64,000 nt of DNA from Mortierella alpina (GCA_029449245.1 JANATF010000001.1:1302001-1366000), one strand, 5' to 3'. Counted from the stretch's first letter, positions 46,538 through 58,967 are shown. Translations and numbers: made by a program. The notes: generated by a model from the letters alone, not told the origin.

Positions 46538-47005
46538 ATGGCTGCCCCTCGGAGCCCCATCACCTGCCATGTGCTTGACTCATCGTGCGGCAAGCCCGGT
46601 CGCAATGTGCCTGTCAAGCTGGAGAGACTCAACCCTACTGCCAACAACACTTGGGTCTCGTTTGCATATGGTGTGACAGATTCGGACGGCCGTGTGGGCA
46701 ACCTCCTGGACCCCTCGCACTCACTCGAAGCTGGCATTTACCGAATGACCTTCCAGACTGCCGAGTACTGGGCTGCTCAAGGCGTTACTGGCTACTTTTA
46801 CCCTTATGTTCAGGTAATTACTTTGCTGTGTGCGTGTGTGTTTGTGACTATGAGACGAGGAAATGCGCCCCCCCCACTGACAGAGAAAAAAAAAAAAAAC
46901 TCTATTTAGATTATTTTCGAGGTTGCAGCTGGCGCCGAGAAACAGCACTACCATATTCCTCTGCTTTTGAGTCCATACTCGTACACCACCTACCGTGGAT
47001 CATAG
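46538..47005 (+). CDS. 5-hydroxyisourate hydrolase (transthyretin-like)
   Basis: The second enzyme of urate breakdown: it hydrolyses 5-hydroxyisourate to OHCU after urate oxidase. Exons 46538-46813 and 46910-47005 give 123 residues, normal for the family. Signatures are ITCHVLDSSCGKPGRNVPVKL at the N-terminus in two overlapping parts (CHVLDSSCGKPG, with the active-site His), GVTDSDGRVGNLL with its Arg, GIYRMTFQTAEYW, and the hallmark end HYHIPLLLSPYSYTTYRGS, which distinguishes the hydrolase from vertebrate transthyretin. No peroxisomal tripeptide follows YRGS and no N-terminal PTS2 is clear, so the location is open. It is convergent with the ethanolamine kinase gene, 128 bp between stops. 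The assignment is secure. Confidence 0.95.
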
Positions 47006-47133
47006 ACGAAAATCCCCAATTTGCGCCTTCACCCGTTACTGTAACGCGTTGGCAATAGAAAAAGACAAAGAGAATAAAAACAAATTGTTTATTAAGGAGG
47101 GAGGTATATTGTTGAAGCTGGTTGCATATCCTC

Positions 47134-48923
47134 TCACAGAGCAAAGAATTCGTCTCGGCGCTTAAAGTATTCTGCGAACCGGAGGACAGCATAGGGCATG
47201 TAATCAAAGTCAATGTCCGAGAGTTGTGCCTGTACCAAGGCCCACACACCCCAATAGAAATGGGAGGCCAATGCAAACTTGTTGACTTCACGGTACAACC
47301 GCTCGATCTCCTCCTCTGTGACCTTGCTATTCTGGTCCCGACCTTCTTCCAGGTACGCCGACAGCCACTTGTACTGGGTCTCCTTGGAGGGATAGTTCTC
47401 GTATTCGCACTCGAATCCGCACCACTCATTAAAATGGTTGGCAATGTCAAAGGCCCGGTACGAGTAGGATCCGTACTCATAGTCGATGAAGAAGGCATCG
47501 TCCTTGGACTCGTTGTAGATCAAATTGCCGTAAAGCAAATCGTTGTGGCAGAACACTACCGGAGAGTCCAGTGAGATGAGATGCTCCTCGAGCGCAGAGA
47601 GTTCCTTATGCAACTTTGTCATGTCAAAGTTCTTTGCGAAAATCTCTTGAACTGCTGCCTTGCTGTACGACTCGGGAACTAGATGATAACAACAAGCACT
47701 TCAAGGGTTAATTTTCCTGAGATCAGGAAAAGGGGGAGGAATTCATTTTGCTTGATTGTGTTTTTTTTCACATACCTTCTTTGATCCACTTATGGATCGT
47801 CTTGAACAGCTTTGAGGTACGTTCTCCAGGGATTTCAACAGTGCCGTGCCAGATTGCGAGTTTCTTGGCAACCAGGTTCATCTTGTGAGGATCTCTCATA
47901 TCAGAAACCTGGAAGACCTTTCCAGGGATGCATCCGTATGCCAGTCCGTTCTTGAATTTGCCAAAGAGAGGAGGGCACAGTCCGAGCTTTGAGAGAATGA
48001 CCATATTCTAGAAGGGAGAGGCAAACAAGAAAAAAGGGCAGGGTTACTGGGTGAGATCGATTTGTTGACACACGATACTTTTTCTTTCCAGATGGATGCA
48101 TCATCGTAATGCATTATGCAGGCCCTTTGATTTTGTCTGCCTTTCTTTCCCTGCTCGTCTGATGTCCTTGTGCTACTCTCACAAATCGCTTCACTCCAGC
48201 GTTTTGGCTTTTTCCTTTTTTTTTTCCTAGATGCTTCGCCGTATTTTGTCCTCCTCACCACTTCCACAGTGTCGGTAATAGTGTCACATGGGGTGGAGGG
48301 GTATCTTAAAAAGTAAACATAGCAGGTTGCAGAGCCAATCAGAGTCCTTTTGGACTTTCTATCTACCGTTCTTTTGGACACCCACACCACACCCCTAGAC
48401 GCTGTCCAGTCAACTCTTGGCGTATTTCAATTTTCCCAATTCCTCCCTGCTGATTATCAAATGCCATGCATGGCAGGGGTCCTTACCATGATCTCCTGTC
48501 GACGGTCAATGATGACCTCGCTCTTCTTGCCATAGGCGCGCACCAAGACCTGAGTTCCTGTAGGACCATGCGTACAGCAGATCACTAGAAAAAAAAACGT
48601 AAAAGAAAAATGTATAAGTTTGTTTGAGACGATCTAAGACGGCCAACATTCTGGTCCCTGGGTCTCTCTCTCTTTCTCTCTCTATCTTGTGCCTCGACAA
48701 TATTGGCAATAAAAGCAAGAGACTTACGCTTGTTGGTGATCCCGTCCTTGAATTGGAGGTACGAGATATCGTCTGTGCTCCACTCGGGGAAAAGAGACTT
48801 CATGACCGAGGCAGCACCGTTGAAAAGGTCATCATGGTAGACTGTCAGGTCCAGAGTAGGCACTGCCTCGTGAATGTAGGCATCCATCTGTGCCTCGGTG
48901 GACTTGACATGAGTGGCGAGCAT
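47134..48923 (-). CDS. EKI1: Ethanolamine kinase
   Basis: Phosphorylates ethanolamine (and perhaps choline) with ATP, the first step of the CDP-ethanolamine (Kennedy) route to phosphatidylethanolamine. Exons 48728-48923, 48487-48584, 47776-48007 and 47134-47678 give 356 residues. The N-terminal lobe has FKDGITNKLICC and TQVLVRAYGKKSEVIIDR, the pattern that marks ethanolamine kinases. The catalytic Brenner motif is VVFCHNDLLYGNLIYN (Asp and Asn), followed by FFIDYEYGSYSYRAFDIANHF with the metal-binding Asp and the choline-kinase motif. The C-terminus SHFYWGVWALVQAQLS is typical. The start ATG gives a complete N-lobe; in-frame sequence upstream is low-complexity leader. Intron 2 is 479 nt. The gene diverges from HSCB. 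Ethanolamine is preferred over choline as substrate on motif grounds, not proved. Confidence 0.92.
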
Positions 48924-49523
48924 GTTGGATGGCGGGAGAGCGGGATCTGATAGAAAGTGTTGATTAAGAGAGGATGGGAGAGCGAGAGAGAGTGGGAGAC
49001 AGCTACAAGGAAGGCCAATTGGGACAGGTGAAAAGAGAGAGGAGAGGAATTGTGGATGAAAGCCAAAAATGGAGAAGGAGAGAAAGAGCAGAGAAAGAGA
49101 GGAGAAGGGAAACTGCCCTTTTCTAAACGCTTCTTTTTTTGAACACCCGCCCAAACACAAAACCGAACACTGCCCAGCTTGATCCTGACAATCATATGAG
49201 CGAGCGTTTTCATTTGCGGTGCAGCCAAGTGTAGTGTGACCAGAAGCGCACGCTACCCCGCATTCCCATGAGGACCTGGGGAGGAACTCCAGAGAGTACT
49301 GTGGCCACAGGGGGCTCTGTGGGCTCCTACAACATGTCGTTGAAGTCCTGGTATCCGTATGGTTGCCTGCATCCCTGGCCGAAGAAAAAGCTGTCGTTCG
49401 TAAATCAGGTGATCTTCCCTTCCTTTTGGAGGGAGTCAAAGGCAGGAGACTTTCGCCCAACGTTCTTGCAGTCCATTTTGTCCTCACGCCCCCTTCATTA
49501 CCCACATAGTAGTGTTAACCGCA
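48924..49523. other. Divergent promoter region, EKI1 / HSCB
   Basis: This 600-bp region lies between the starts. The EKI1 side is CT-rich on the minus strand (48960-49130), as expected for a leader. No coding exon is supported. Confidence 0.4.
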
Positions 49524-50645
49524 ATGTCTTCATGGATCACAGCCCGACGAGCCCTCTCGACCTCCGTCGCAGAGGCTGTCCACACCCGCGTCGCATCAGC
49601 ATCCTCAGCACCCTCACAGATCTCTCGCTCCACTGGTCCGATGACCTCCCGATCCTATGCATCCCTTTCCACCCCGCATGTCCAACCGTTCACCGCTCAC
49701 AGGATTCCCAACCGATCACCAACTGCTCTGGCTCCCTTTGCTTCACAGAGGACCAGCACTGTCAGTAGGAACGCCATGACAAGGCACATGTTGCCCATGG
49801 TCTCCTACTTTCATTCGTCTGCATCGATTCATTATGCACACTCCCCAAAGACACCCACCACCACTGAGACCGACACGCCCAAGAGACCTACGACGCGTGC
49901 CTGTTGGAAGTGTGGCACCGCAGTGCCCTTCTTGGCCTTTCAATGCACCAACGCTGACTGCAAGGTCGTCCAGACCCTTGCGCCTGGTGCCAACTACTTT
50001 GAGATCCTGGGACTTGGGTAAGAGAACCTTTTTCTGTGTGTGGGTGTGTGTGTCTTTGTGATGATTGCTGCGCTCAAATGTTTAGATCTTTTTTTTTGTT
50101 CCCTGTTTTTGATCTCTCTTATTATGTCATTTCTTTGAACCTGACTTTAGTTCAGAACCAACGTATGACATTGATGTCAAGGACTTGCGGATCAAATTCT
50201 TCAAGATCCAGCAGCAGATCCATCCCGACTCGTACTCTCAAAACACCAACGTAAGAAAAAAAAGATATGAGTGGCACTTTTGTTGGCCTAACACCTTGGA
50301 GGAATGACACATCCCCTCCCCTCCTCCCCCGCAAGCCTTGACACCCTATCTTCCGTTTGTATTTTTCCTTTTTAGGGCGATCAAGTGTATGCACAGCAAC
50401 AGTCGTCTTTGACCAACAAGGCCTATGCAACATTGAAGGAGCCTTTGAGTCGCGCCAACTATATCCTGGACCTTCTTGGCGCACCCATCCACGAGACAGA
50501 GTCCCTGGATGAATCAGAGTTGTTGATGGAGGTCATGGAGGCGAGAGAGTTGCTTGAAGACGCCCAGACAGAGGAAGAAGTTGACGATCTGAAGCATGTG
50601 AACGATGGTAAGCACTCAAAAAAAAGAATAAAAAGGAAGGCGACC

Positions 50646-50676
<31 letters not shown>

Positions 50677-50879
50677 ATGCATTATGGTACTCATGATTCT
50701 TTCTTTCATCTTTATTAGCTCGTATCAAGGGCGCGGTCAGTGGATTATCCAAGGCATTCAAGGACCAGGATATGCAACAGGCAAAGACATTGGCCATCCA
50801 ACTCCAGTACTGGATCCGTATCAACAATGTCATCAGAGATTGGGCTGCTGGCAAAACAATCGTCGCTGACCATGTGTAA
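49524..50879 (+). CDS. JAC1: Mitochondrial iron-sulphur co-chaperone HscB/Jac1
   Basis: A J-domain protein that brings the Isu scaffold to mitochondrial Hsp70 for Fe-S cluster transfer. Exons 49524-50017, 50151-50250, 50376-50607 and 50719-50879 give 328 residues. The first 120 or so residues are Ser/Thr/Arg-rich (MSSWITARRALSTSVAEAV), consistent with a long mitochondrial presequence. They are followed by a zinc-binding pair CWKCG and CTNADC as in animal HSCB, which yeast Jac1 lacks. The J domain runs from NYFEILGLGSEPTYDID, with the HPD motif in QQIHPDSYS, to LTNKAYATLKEPLSRANYIL. The C-terminal Isu-binding helices follow (ELLMEVMEARELLEDA, RIKGAVSGLSKAF). Intron 3 holds 29 consecutive A. 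The assignment is secure. Confidence 0.94.
50646..50674. repeat. Poly(A) tract in HSCB intron 3
   Basis: An uninterrupted run of 29 A lies in the 111-nt intron between coding exons 3 and 4. Confidence 0.85.
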
Positions 50880-51015
50880 ATGGCCATTAAAATGAAAATT
50901 CATAGATCGACCACAAGAAGATGAAGGGTGTGTGTGTGTGCGTGCGCGAATCTGTTTATTATGGCTGGTGAGATGAGCCAGGAGGGAGGGGGGGGGAAGG
51001 CTTTTTTTTTTCTTT

Positions 51016-53985
51016 CTACGAGTGTCCAAGCAAATCATCATTCTCATCCTGATCCAAAACCCATCGCTTCTTGTTCCGGACGGCATACCAAAGACGCTTG
51101 ATTCCTGCATTCAAAAATGTCGTCCTCGCTTTACAGTCGCACTTTTCTCCTAATGAAAACCCACATGGGGCCTCAGCACAGGTCAAAAACACCATCGGCA
51201 CCACAGGCGTCAGCTCTTCGGACAGCATCCCCATCGCTGAAGATCCGTTCCATGCTCCGTTGGAGGAGTGGGTGGTGGTGGTCGTCCCTGTCGATGTAGA
51301 TGAGGACTCGGTCGAAAGAGACGGCCGGCGATCTACCCCAGAGGAGCCCTCTCCGCCGCTAGTACTGTAGAGATCCTTGAAGAAATGCTCCTGTAGCTGC
51401 CGCTGGACCTCCTCATGGTAAAGCTGCTTTGTATTCATTACATTCCTGCGGTAATCACATCCCGTAAATACGAGGACGACGTTATCCCAAAAGTTGGGAA
51501 AGTCCTTCATGATCTCGTTGAACGCTTGCAAGATCGTGACAATCATGTCCACGCTAGAGGGAAAAGGTGGAAAGAAGTTTTGGAAAAAATAAAGTAAGCC
51601 ATGATGTTGCTTCCCAGCCTCGACAAGACAAGGTTCAAGCAGCGTCTGGTCCTTACCCCGAATCAATCTTGAAGACGAGCAGGAATGCCGAGACACCCAC
51701 GCGCGTGCCCACAGACCTGATGTATTCCTGAAGGATGGGTATATTCTTTTCATCATCTCCCTCAGTATCTGCGAGGCCTATGTTGCAGGAAAAAAGAAAA
51801 TGGGAAGTTAGCAATTCTGCATTAGCAGTGGCTGAAACAGCATCCGGACCATTGCCAAAGGGGTCTCAATTGCATTCAGTTACTTACCTGGGGTATCAGC
51901 TACAGTGACGAGAACACGCCTGCTATCCTCGAATCGCCCCCAGCCAGTCCTTTCTGCAATGCCCTTGGTCACAGCCCTGACGGACGCACTCGCCTTCAGC
52001 TCATTCGTGCCCATGATTTTGTTTAACAGCGACGATTTTCCCTGTCCTGTCTTTCCGATCGCCATGAGCACCAGTGGTCCTGCACCATCCTCAATATGAG
52101 AGCGCCCCGACACTTGACGGACATCATGTGTTACCAAATGCGCCGCGGCCATTGAGGTGCTCGCCCTTGAAATTGGAGATGGGAAGAAACTTGACCCGCC
52201 TCCAGCTATTCCGCCATAACCCGCACCACCTGCTCCTGCTCCATGCCCATGGGCTTGGCTACCAATACCACCATTGGCGCCAGTACTGCTTGTGTATGCT
52301 TGGTTTGATCCCGATGCTGGATAAGGTGATGGGATCACAGAAGCTGGCGACTCGAGCTGTCCTGAGGTTCCTGGAGCAGAGGTGGTTCTATCGCGGGAGC
52401 GTTGCTGTTGGCTGTCATCCTGAAGAAGCAGCGGCGCCGTATTGATCGAGGTTATTTGGGTATCAGTCTGCTGTTTGGTGCCATGATCTGGAGACAAAGC
52501 GTTCTCTGAGGCTAATGCGGCTGCCACAGCGAGAGTCGACACGATAGGTAAGTCTTGTCCAACAGCCGTTGACGACGATGACAAAGATTGGGGTTCGCCC
52601 TGCAGCTCATTCTTTTGCGGTACAGAGTGGGAGCTGCTGCAGCGGCTGTTGCTCGAATCCTCCTGGAACTGTCTCATCTGTTGCTCCTGGTATTGCTGCT
52701 GTTTGTGCAGTGTTTCCCGATTGGCGGCGAAGGCTTGTTGGACTAATGATCTTGCCCTGTGCATACTGTCGTGACTAATCTCGGCGTCCGTCGCTTGACT
52801 ATCATGGGCTGTAGCTGCTGTATTCGAGGCGCCGCTGCTGACGACTGAGACATGTTGGTGCTGCAAGCCGTCCTGTGGATGAAGCGTCTGCTGCTGCTGT
52901 TGGGTAGATCCTTGGAGGGTAAGGGGATTCGAAGGGGGTTGATAGCTGATTGGCGAACTCACAAACACAGTGGACGGTGACATGGACCCTTCATCTGCTC
53001 TCGAGAACGCCCCTCCATAGATAACAGGCACATGTTGCTGCTGCAATTGCTGCTGCCGCTGGTAATGTCCCACAACGGTGGCAGCGGTTGCTGGTGAGGA
53101 TGTTGCAGACTGACCCGAGGTGTGCCCATGCTGTGGCAAGGAAGCTGGTCGGTCGCGTGCTACAGCGTGATTCGCGAGGTCGGCATTCCCAAGAGATCCT
53201 GCTCCTGCGATAGTGTCATGTCCATTGGCATGGCTGATATCTGCGACCTCGTGGGCCAGAAGAGGGGTCAGTGGAGGTGTGGCTGAGAGCGGAGTGAACG
53301 ATCCAGTCGAGATGCCTGCTCCTCCGCGGTTGGACGTGCTGGAGCTGCGGGACGGCGTTGCTGAGCTGGCGGCGGACGCATAGGCAGAGGCCGGGGTTGA
53401 GGCTGAGGCGGGAGAGGGCGTGACTCCACTGCTGGCGGGACCCACGCTCGGCATGTCCGACGGTGGGGTGGATGTGACGGTGGCTCCCGCATACGTGCCG
53501 ACTGCGGGCTTGGTGGCAAGGTTGGTCCTTGGGCCTTGCGAGCTCCGCCTCTCCGAGTCGTGGCTCGTGTGCTGGCTGTTGTCCTGCTGGTACTGGCTAA
53601 AGTTGTTGATGGTCTGGCTCCGCGGCCTGTCCTCCGTGTCAGGGATAGGCACCTTGATGCTGCAGCTGTTGTCCTCGAGGGGCACTTTGTAGTTGTCGTC
53701 GCCCTTGGTGTTGTTCATGAGGTTCAAATTGCTCCTGCTGTGATGGTGGCTGTTGTAGAGATTATTCAGACTTGTGAGGCTGGTCTTTTGGTGGAGATGT
53801 GTGCTGCCATTGCTGCTGCTGCGGCCCAGGAGGTCGGCGGCGGAGGGATGCGAGCCTGGGGCCATGGAAGGGGATGACGAGTCCGCGGTCTCTTCTTTGT
53901 GCCCGGGGAGGACCGAGGCGGTTGGGGCCGGCGGGGAGGCTGAGGCGTCTGTCTTCTTGGACTTGAACCTCAGGCGGTCGAACAT
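51016..53985 (-). CDS. AIG1/GIMAP-like GTPase with long disordered N-terminus
   Basis: A 918-residue protein from exons 51888-53985, 51657-51777 and 51016-51553. The first 630 or so residues are disordered and rich in Ser, Gln, Thr, Ala and Gly, with poly-Q-like patches, and open MFDRLRFKSKKTDAS. The C-terminal third is a P-loop GTPase: G1 IGKTGQGKSSLLNKI, a switch region with VTKGIA, G3 VADTPGLADTEGDDEKN (DTPG joined across intron 1), a strand VSAFLLVFKID and a G4-like VLVFTGCD. This order matches AIG1/GIMAP-type GTPases of the septin-TRAFAC group rather than Ras or dynamin. A Ser/Thr-rich insert follows G4, then FLNAGIKRLWYAVRNKKRW near the end. The ATG at 53985 is the first in frame. Biological role unknown. 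Upstream lies a 1-kb CT-rich leader region. Confidence 0.78.
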
Positions 53986-55065
53986 GGCGAGCTGCGGGTG
54001 CGGTGGTGAGGAGGGCAATCAAACACGAGCACAGGGGAGGAGGCAATGGGCAGTAGGGGAGAGATGCAGGAGCGGGCCACGAGAGCGAAGAGAGACAGAG
54101 GAAGGCAAAGCACCGCAAAGGAAAAGCTAGAGTCAAAAGTGCAATCAAGGCTGGAAAAGGGACACAAAGGACACAGGTGATGGGGATGGGGCGGCGCGTG
54201 ATGGAGGAGGAGGGACGACGAGAGTGAGAAAGGCGCGAGTGGGGGCTGGGCTGGGTGGGAGAGGAGGGCCGTATGGATGAAGAGCAAGAGCGAAAGAGAG
54301 AAGAGAGGAAAGAGAGAAGAGAGGAGCGGAGAGAGGGGGTGTGTGAGTGTACATGTACACTGTGTACACTCATACACTCATACACTCATACACCACGGAA
54401 AACCATACCACCTCTCTTCATGTCTCAGCCGACAGTGTGTTTTTTGAACGCCCGCTTCCCCTCTGCTCTTGCTCGTCGTTCCTTGCCATCCATCCATTCC
54501 TTGCTCCTTTGCAGACTGCCCTGTACGATCCACGGCACACACGTATGCCCTGCCGTATACTTTCCGCCTGTTGGGCCGTCGACGCAAAGGGACTCCAGCG
54601 GTCTCCAGCGGTCTCCAGAGCACAACATCCTGCCTCCGCCCCCTCCTCGGAGTCATGTTCGCCGCACCCCTGTTTTTTTGCCATTGAACTAGTCATCTGT
54701 GTATTTGTAACGCACACATACAGTTGCCAATCCTTCAATACAGAAAGACATGCCTCGGCCAGTACGCGATCGTGCTTTGCTCCTCAGCCCCGGGCTGTGC
54801 ACATAGTCCGCATCCCAGACTAAGGAAGGCACTTGGAGAATGTTTTTTTTTTGGTATTTTTATTACATTTTACTTTTTTTTCGTTTTCTGTTGGTGAAGA
54901 TGCGATTGCAGTGTATCTTGAGAAAGCGGGTGGCAGGGAGGCTCAAGAAAATGAACAGGATGATCGGCTCAAGACGAAGAAAAAAAAAAAAAAGAGTATA
55001 TTCCTCCGGGTGTATCTCCTGGCAGCCCTGTTCATTTCTATGATATTGATCTCTGTTGTTGCTTT
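53986..55065. other. Upstream region of the AIG1-like gene and cofilin 3' flank
   Basis: Strand-asymmetric purine/pyrimidine sequence occupies 54030-54340 (CT-rich on the minus strand) as a probable leader. It is followed by a short tandem repeat at 54366-54389. The 54840-55000 part is A/T-homopolymer-rich. No coding exon is supported. Confidence 0.45.
54366..54389. repeat. 8-bp tandem repeat ACACTCAT, three copies
   Basis: Three perfect adjacent copies lie in the upstream region of the AIG1-like GTPase gene. Confidence 0.8.
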
Positions 55066-56482
55066 TTAGACTCTTGTGATCTTCTCAAGGACCGACTCGT
55101 GAGAAACCTCGTCAAAGTCAGTTCCCTGGATCTCAACGGCAATGCCGTTCAAGGACTTGCGGAGAGCTTCCTTGCTCGACGAGTAAATCATCTTGGCCTT
55201 GACCTTGGCAGAGTCAGGAGACCTAGTCCCCGACAAAGAAGCATAGGCAAAAAAAAATGCGTTGTTTTTCATGAGTCGCTGGACCGTTTAAAATAACAAT
55301 CAATTTTCCTCCTTGTGCCCGAAGACGTAGCCGTCGTGGAGGTGACAAAGGTAACGGAATGCAAATCGAAGAGCGAGAGAGGGCGTGCCTCTCTTTCGTC
55401 CTTTCCCTTCCAAACTGCTTGCCTGTCTCCCTCCCCCATGCCACTCGATCAAAAACTTGGGCTTCGGGTGCTCTTTAGCGGCCTTCGCTAGATGTAAAGC
55501 CCCTGCCTTCCCTTCAGTGCAGGTCAAAGAAGACGTCACTATCCAATACAACGACGCGGTGACTTACCAGGCTAAAAAGACAATCTTGTTGCGATCGCCC
55601 TCAGGGGTGCTGTAATCAAAGTCGTAAACAGCATAGCGGCAGTCGTCCGAGGGAAGACCTGCCAAAAACTCGTCATAAGTGCCTTCGGCAGCCTGCTTCT
55701 CAACAGTGATGGACTTCATGTCGTCGCCGAGCTTGTAGATGACGTACTTGAGCTTCTTGCCGAGCTTCAAGCTCTGGAAAGCGTCAACGCATGCTGAGTC
55801 GACGGCGATTCCACTGGAGGAGGACTATAGGGAACCAAATGAAAAAGGCCAGCATATCAGATAACTATCACTGAGGGTTGATCCGGGATCGTAGCACCGT
55901 TTTCCATGGTATCCGAGGTGTGAAACATATCCTTCTAGTACGTGAGCAACTTTGTAGCCTGGTCCTCAAGTGTTCTAGGTGTTCCAGTCCAAAGAGGCTC
56001 TCCCACAGCCTTCTTTGCTGCTCAAACCGGACAAAAAGTCCAAAAACTGCAGGTGACAAAAGAGTACCAAATAGAAAAACAAGACAACTGGAGGCTCAAG
56101 GAGCATCGTGCTGTTTCCAGACCTTCTGATTCTTGCTCATCTGCCTTTCCGCGTCACCTCACTGCTTTTTGACACCCATCGTAACGTAAAAGCGCGCCCC
56201 TTTGAGAAGGACAATGAAGCAATGAAGCTTTCAGTAACGTCTCCCAGAACCCCCTCAAGAGTCTTGCGAAGGCGAGTCGCGCCTATGCTTCCTCTGCGAA
56301 CCAGCTGCACAGAAAAGAACACGGAAGAAAAGAAAAGGTGAAGCTCCACACACACGCGGCGTATGTGTGTGTGTTGTGGTCCTGAGAAGTGCGCCCTGGC
56401 AAAACACAAGCAGCAGTAACATTGACCGGCAAGAGCAAAACAAAGAAGTGGAGAGAAAAGAAGGTGCTTTTGTACATACCAT
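55066..56482 (-). CDS. COF1: Cofilin (actin-depolymerising factor)
   Basis: Severs and depolymerises actin filaments, driving cortical actin turnover. The first coding exon is just the ATG (56480-56482), followed by a 655-nt intron, then 55568-55824 and 55066-55222; total 138 residues, the usual cofilin size. The sequence is typical: [20 protein letters not shown] (the phosphorylatable N-terminal Ser region), [57 protein letters not shown] with the G/F-actin-binding long helix [10 protein letters not shown], and the end [11 protein letters not shown]. Introns are in conserved style; the split Trp codon TG|G is restored correctly. The ATG-only exon is supported by the good donor GTATGT and by the expected MSSSSG start. 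The assignment is secure. Confidence 0.95.
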
Positions 56483-57112
56483 AGTTGCTGTATAGGTTTC
56501 GAGGGCGAGGGTTGGGGAGAGATTGATAAAGGTGTGTGTTGAGAACGTGGGTTGATGAGAGAGATGATGAGAAAAAAAAGAGAAGTGGACTCTATTTTCT
56601 CGCACACTCTTTTTATATCATTATTCTATTTCCACCCTCCAAACACGGCCTGGTCTGCTCTGCAATCCGTACGTCACGTTTCGGTCGTGACGTTTTCGAT
56701 CCAACGGTCAACTGAGACCGAGGGACATGGCGATCAACGCGTGCGTCCTCGTCAGGTAGCCCCGCCGGGGCATCGCGTACTCATGCAACTGTGTCGCTTA
56801 TGTGCACAGCTCCGGGAGCTCATCTTGTCAGGGCTCCTCCGGCTCCTTTTTTTCCATTAATACAAAGTAGCATATGAATTTTTATTTATGAAAGAGTCTT
56901 GGAAATGACATGCGATATGCTGAGGGCTTTTTTTTTCAGTCTTTTGCATCTTTTGCGGGGAGGGCAAGCTGTTGTCAGCGTTGCCGTGGCAGCTTGCCGT
57001 AAGCACTGAGATTAGAGAGGAGATTAAGGAAGAAGAGTCGTAGGTGGAGCATTGAAAAAGAAAACGTATGTACAAAAGAAGACGTCGCAAAGTCAAAGCG
57101 GCTTCTTCAGGA
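56483..57112. other. Cofilin promoter and zinc-finger-gene 3' flank
   Basis: This 630-bp interval has a CT-rich minus-strand stretch next to the cofilin start. No gene is recognised. Confidence 0.4.
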
Positions 57113-58967
57113 TCAATCAAGGTCCATATGGGTCCCAGACATGGCTTCTTGTGGCGGCAACAACTCGCTGTCCTTGCCACGCTGGGTTGGAGGGTCATCA
57201 CAACTGCCAGTCTCTAGTGGTGTCGGTTGCTGATATTCGCACTTGACCACAGTCTCCGTTAACGATGACGGTTGAGGCTGTGGCTGTGGCAGCGGCTGAT
57301 CGTCCATGTCCACATCGCGGCCTTGGGACCAGAGTGTTCCAAAGGCCTCTAGCGCGTGAATCTCGTCCTCAGATACATCGATCCCTTCAAATTTGGCTTG
57401 CTGAATGTTCATGGATTGATCCACCGCCTTTTTTGTCTCGTGGATAGGCGTCTCGAGATCCGCAAGTGACAGGCGACGCACTTTAGGTGCATAGGGTTTG
57501 CGGTCCTGGCGATATCCATGGTGATGACTGATACTATGAGATCGATAGCCCGAAGGTGACATGATGGAGGGCAGACGGGCCGAGTAAGGTGAGGCTGTGC
57601 TGTCGTTGGGGTCTCGCAGTGGCGGAAGTTTGCAGCTGTCCAGAGAATCTACCATACCACCCCAGGCTTGTTGCTTGTAGCTACCTCTCCGAGAATGCTG
57701 AGTGGAAGACGAGCCCGCCTCGTCAGAGTCCTCGCCTTCATCGTCTGAGGGGGACGAGCGGTCAGGAGATAAAGGATGTCTTGTCCGATGGTAGCGAGAC
57801 TGTTCTCTCGTATAATCGTACACGTAGTTGTTCAAAGGAGGCAGATGTGCGTCCAGGTTTCCATGGCGCCCATATCCATCCGTCCCTTGATCCAACGAGG
57901 ACTTGTGGTGCAGCTTGGATGCATACCATGACAGAGTTGATGACGAGCTCGACGAGGAGCCGAGAGATCCCTTCCGCATACTTGCTGATCGGGTTAGGCT
58001 GGGCTTCCGGCTCTTGCTCTTGTCATCTCCGTTCCTGGTCGATAAATCGGCATAGGACGCAGAGTCCGAATCGCCCTTCGAAAAGATCCTCCCTTCACCC
58101 CTGGAAGACGATGGCGTGACGGAGCTGATCACTGGCATCGAATTGACGCGGTTCTTTCGTACAACCGTCGACTTTGCGTGTGCGTCTGGGCCAGTCATAG
58201 AAGAAACTGAGCTTCTCTTTGGCTTGACAGTGCTACTGGCCTTGCTCCCGCTACGAGGGCCAGCTGGGGTACCGAGCAGACCGGCTGCGCTCTTTCGTCG
58301 CCTATCAATCTCGATTTTATGGGCGATCCCTGCAGAAGTCTCGCGTCGAGCGCCTTTGGTGTGCGTTTGTGTGTGCTGGACCATGTTGTCGTAGCGGCTA
58401 AACATTCTTGTGCATCCATCAACGACACATTGGAATGGCTTCTCGCCCGTATGCTTTCTATGTACGTGAGCCACGACGGTGTATGTCAAGAGGGAGTTTT
58501 GTAAAAAAGGTTAGTATGGATATCAATTCGTCAGGCAGGAACCAGAGTCGCGAGGTGATGATTCGAAACAGCGCGCATTTGACAGCTGCACACTGCACAG
58601 AGTGGGTGTGTATCAACGAACCAGGTACTGCACAAAACAAAGGGCTAATCTTAGATGCTTGCCACATTATGAAGAGACCCGAGTGCGAAGGTTGATAGCC
58701 AATAACGACTTACCGAGCATGGCGGGCAAGGTGCTCGCTACGAGTAAACACCATGCGGCAGTCTCCGTAGCCAGAGCATTGGAAGAGCTTGCCTTTGGCA
58801 CCCTTGAGGCTTGGCGAGGCTCTAGTTGAGTCAGATCGATTCGAGGGTGCAGGGCTGGTTTGTTTACTACTGCTGGTGCTGCTGGAGCTGTAGCTCTCAT
58901 GGCTACTACTATGGTCCTGGTGATGATGCTCCATTGGATCCTGATACTTGAGGGAGACGGCTGGCAT
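57113..58967 (-). CDS. Two-finger C2H2 transcription factor (Com2/Usv1-like)
   Basis: A 532-residue putative DNA-binding regulator from exons 58714-58967 and 57113-58457. Two tandem C2H2 zinc fingers lie at about residues 63-116. Finger 1 is [19 protein letters not shown] followed by ARHARKH (C-x5-C-x12-H-x3-H). The canonical linker TGEKPFQC follows, then finger 2 with [18 protein letters not shown]. The helix residues RSEHLARH and SRYDNMVQH are those of the Msn2/Com2/Rgm1/Usv1 group, which bind CCCCT-like elements. The remainder is low-complexity and Ser-rich with basic patches, a few SP/RRLSL-type sites and an acidic, Gln/Pro-rich C-terminus that could activate transcription. The intron interrupts the end of finger 1. 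The target pathway is unknown. The 2.4 kb upstream is unusually long and gene-free. Confidence 0.85.
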
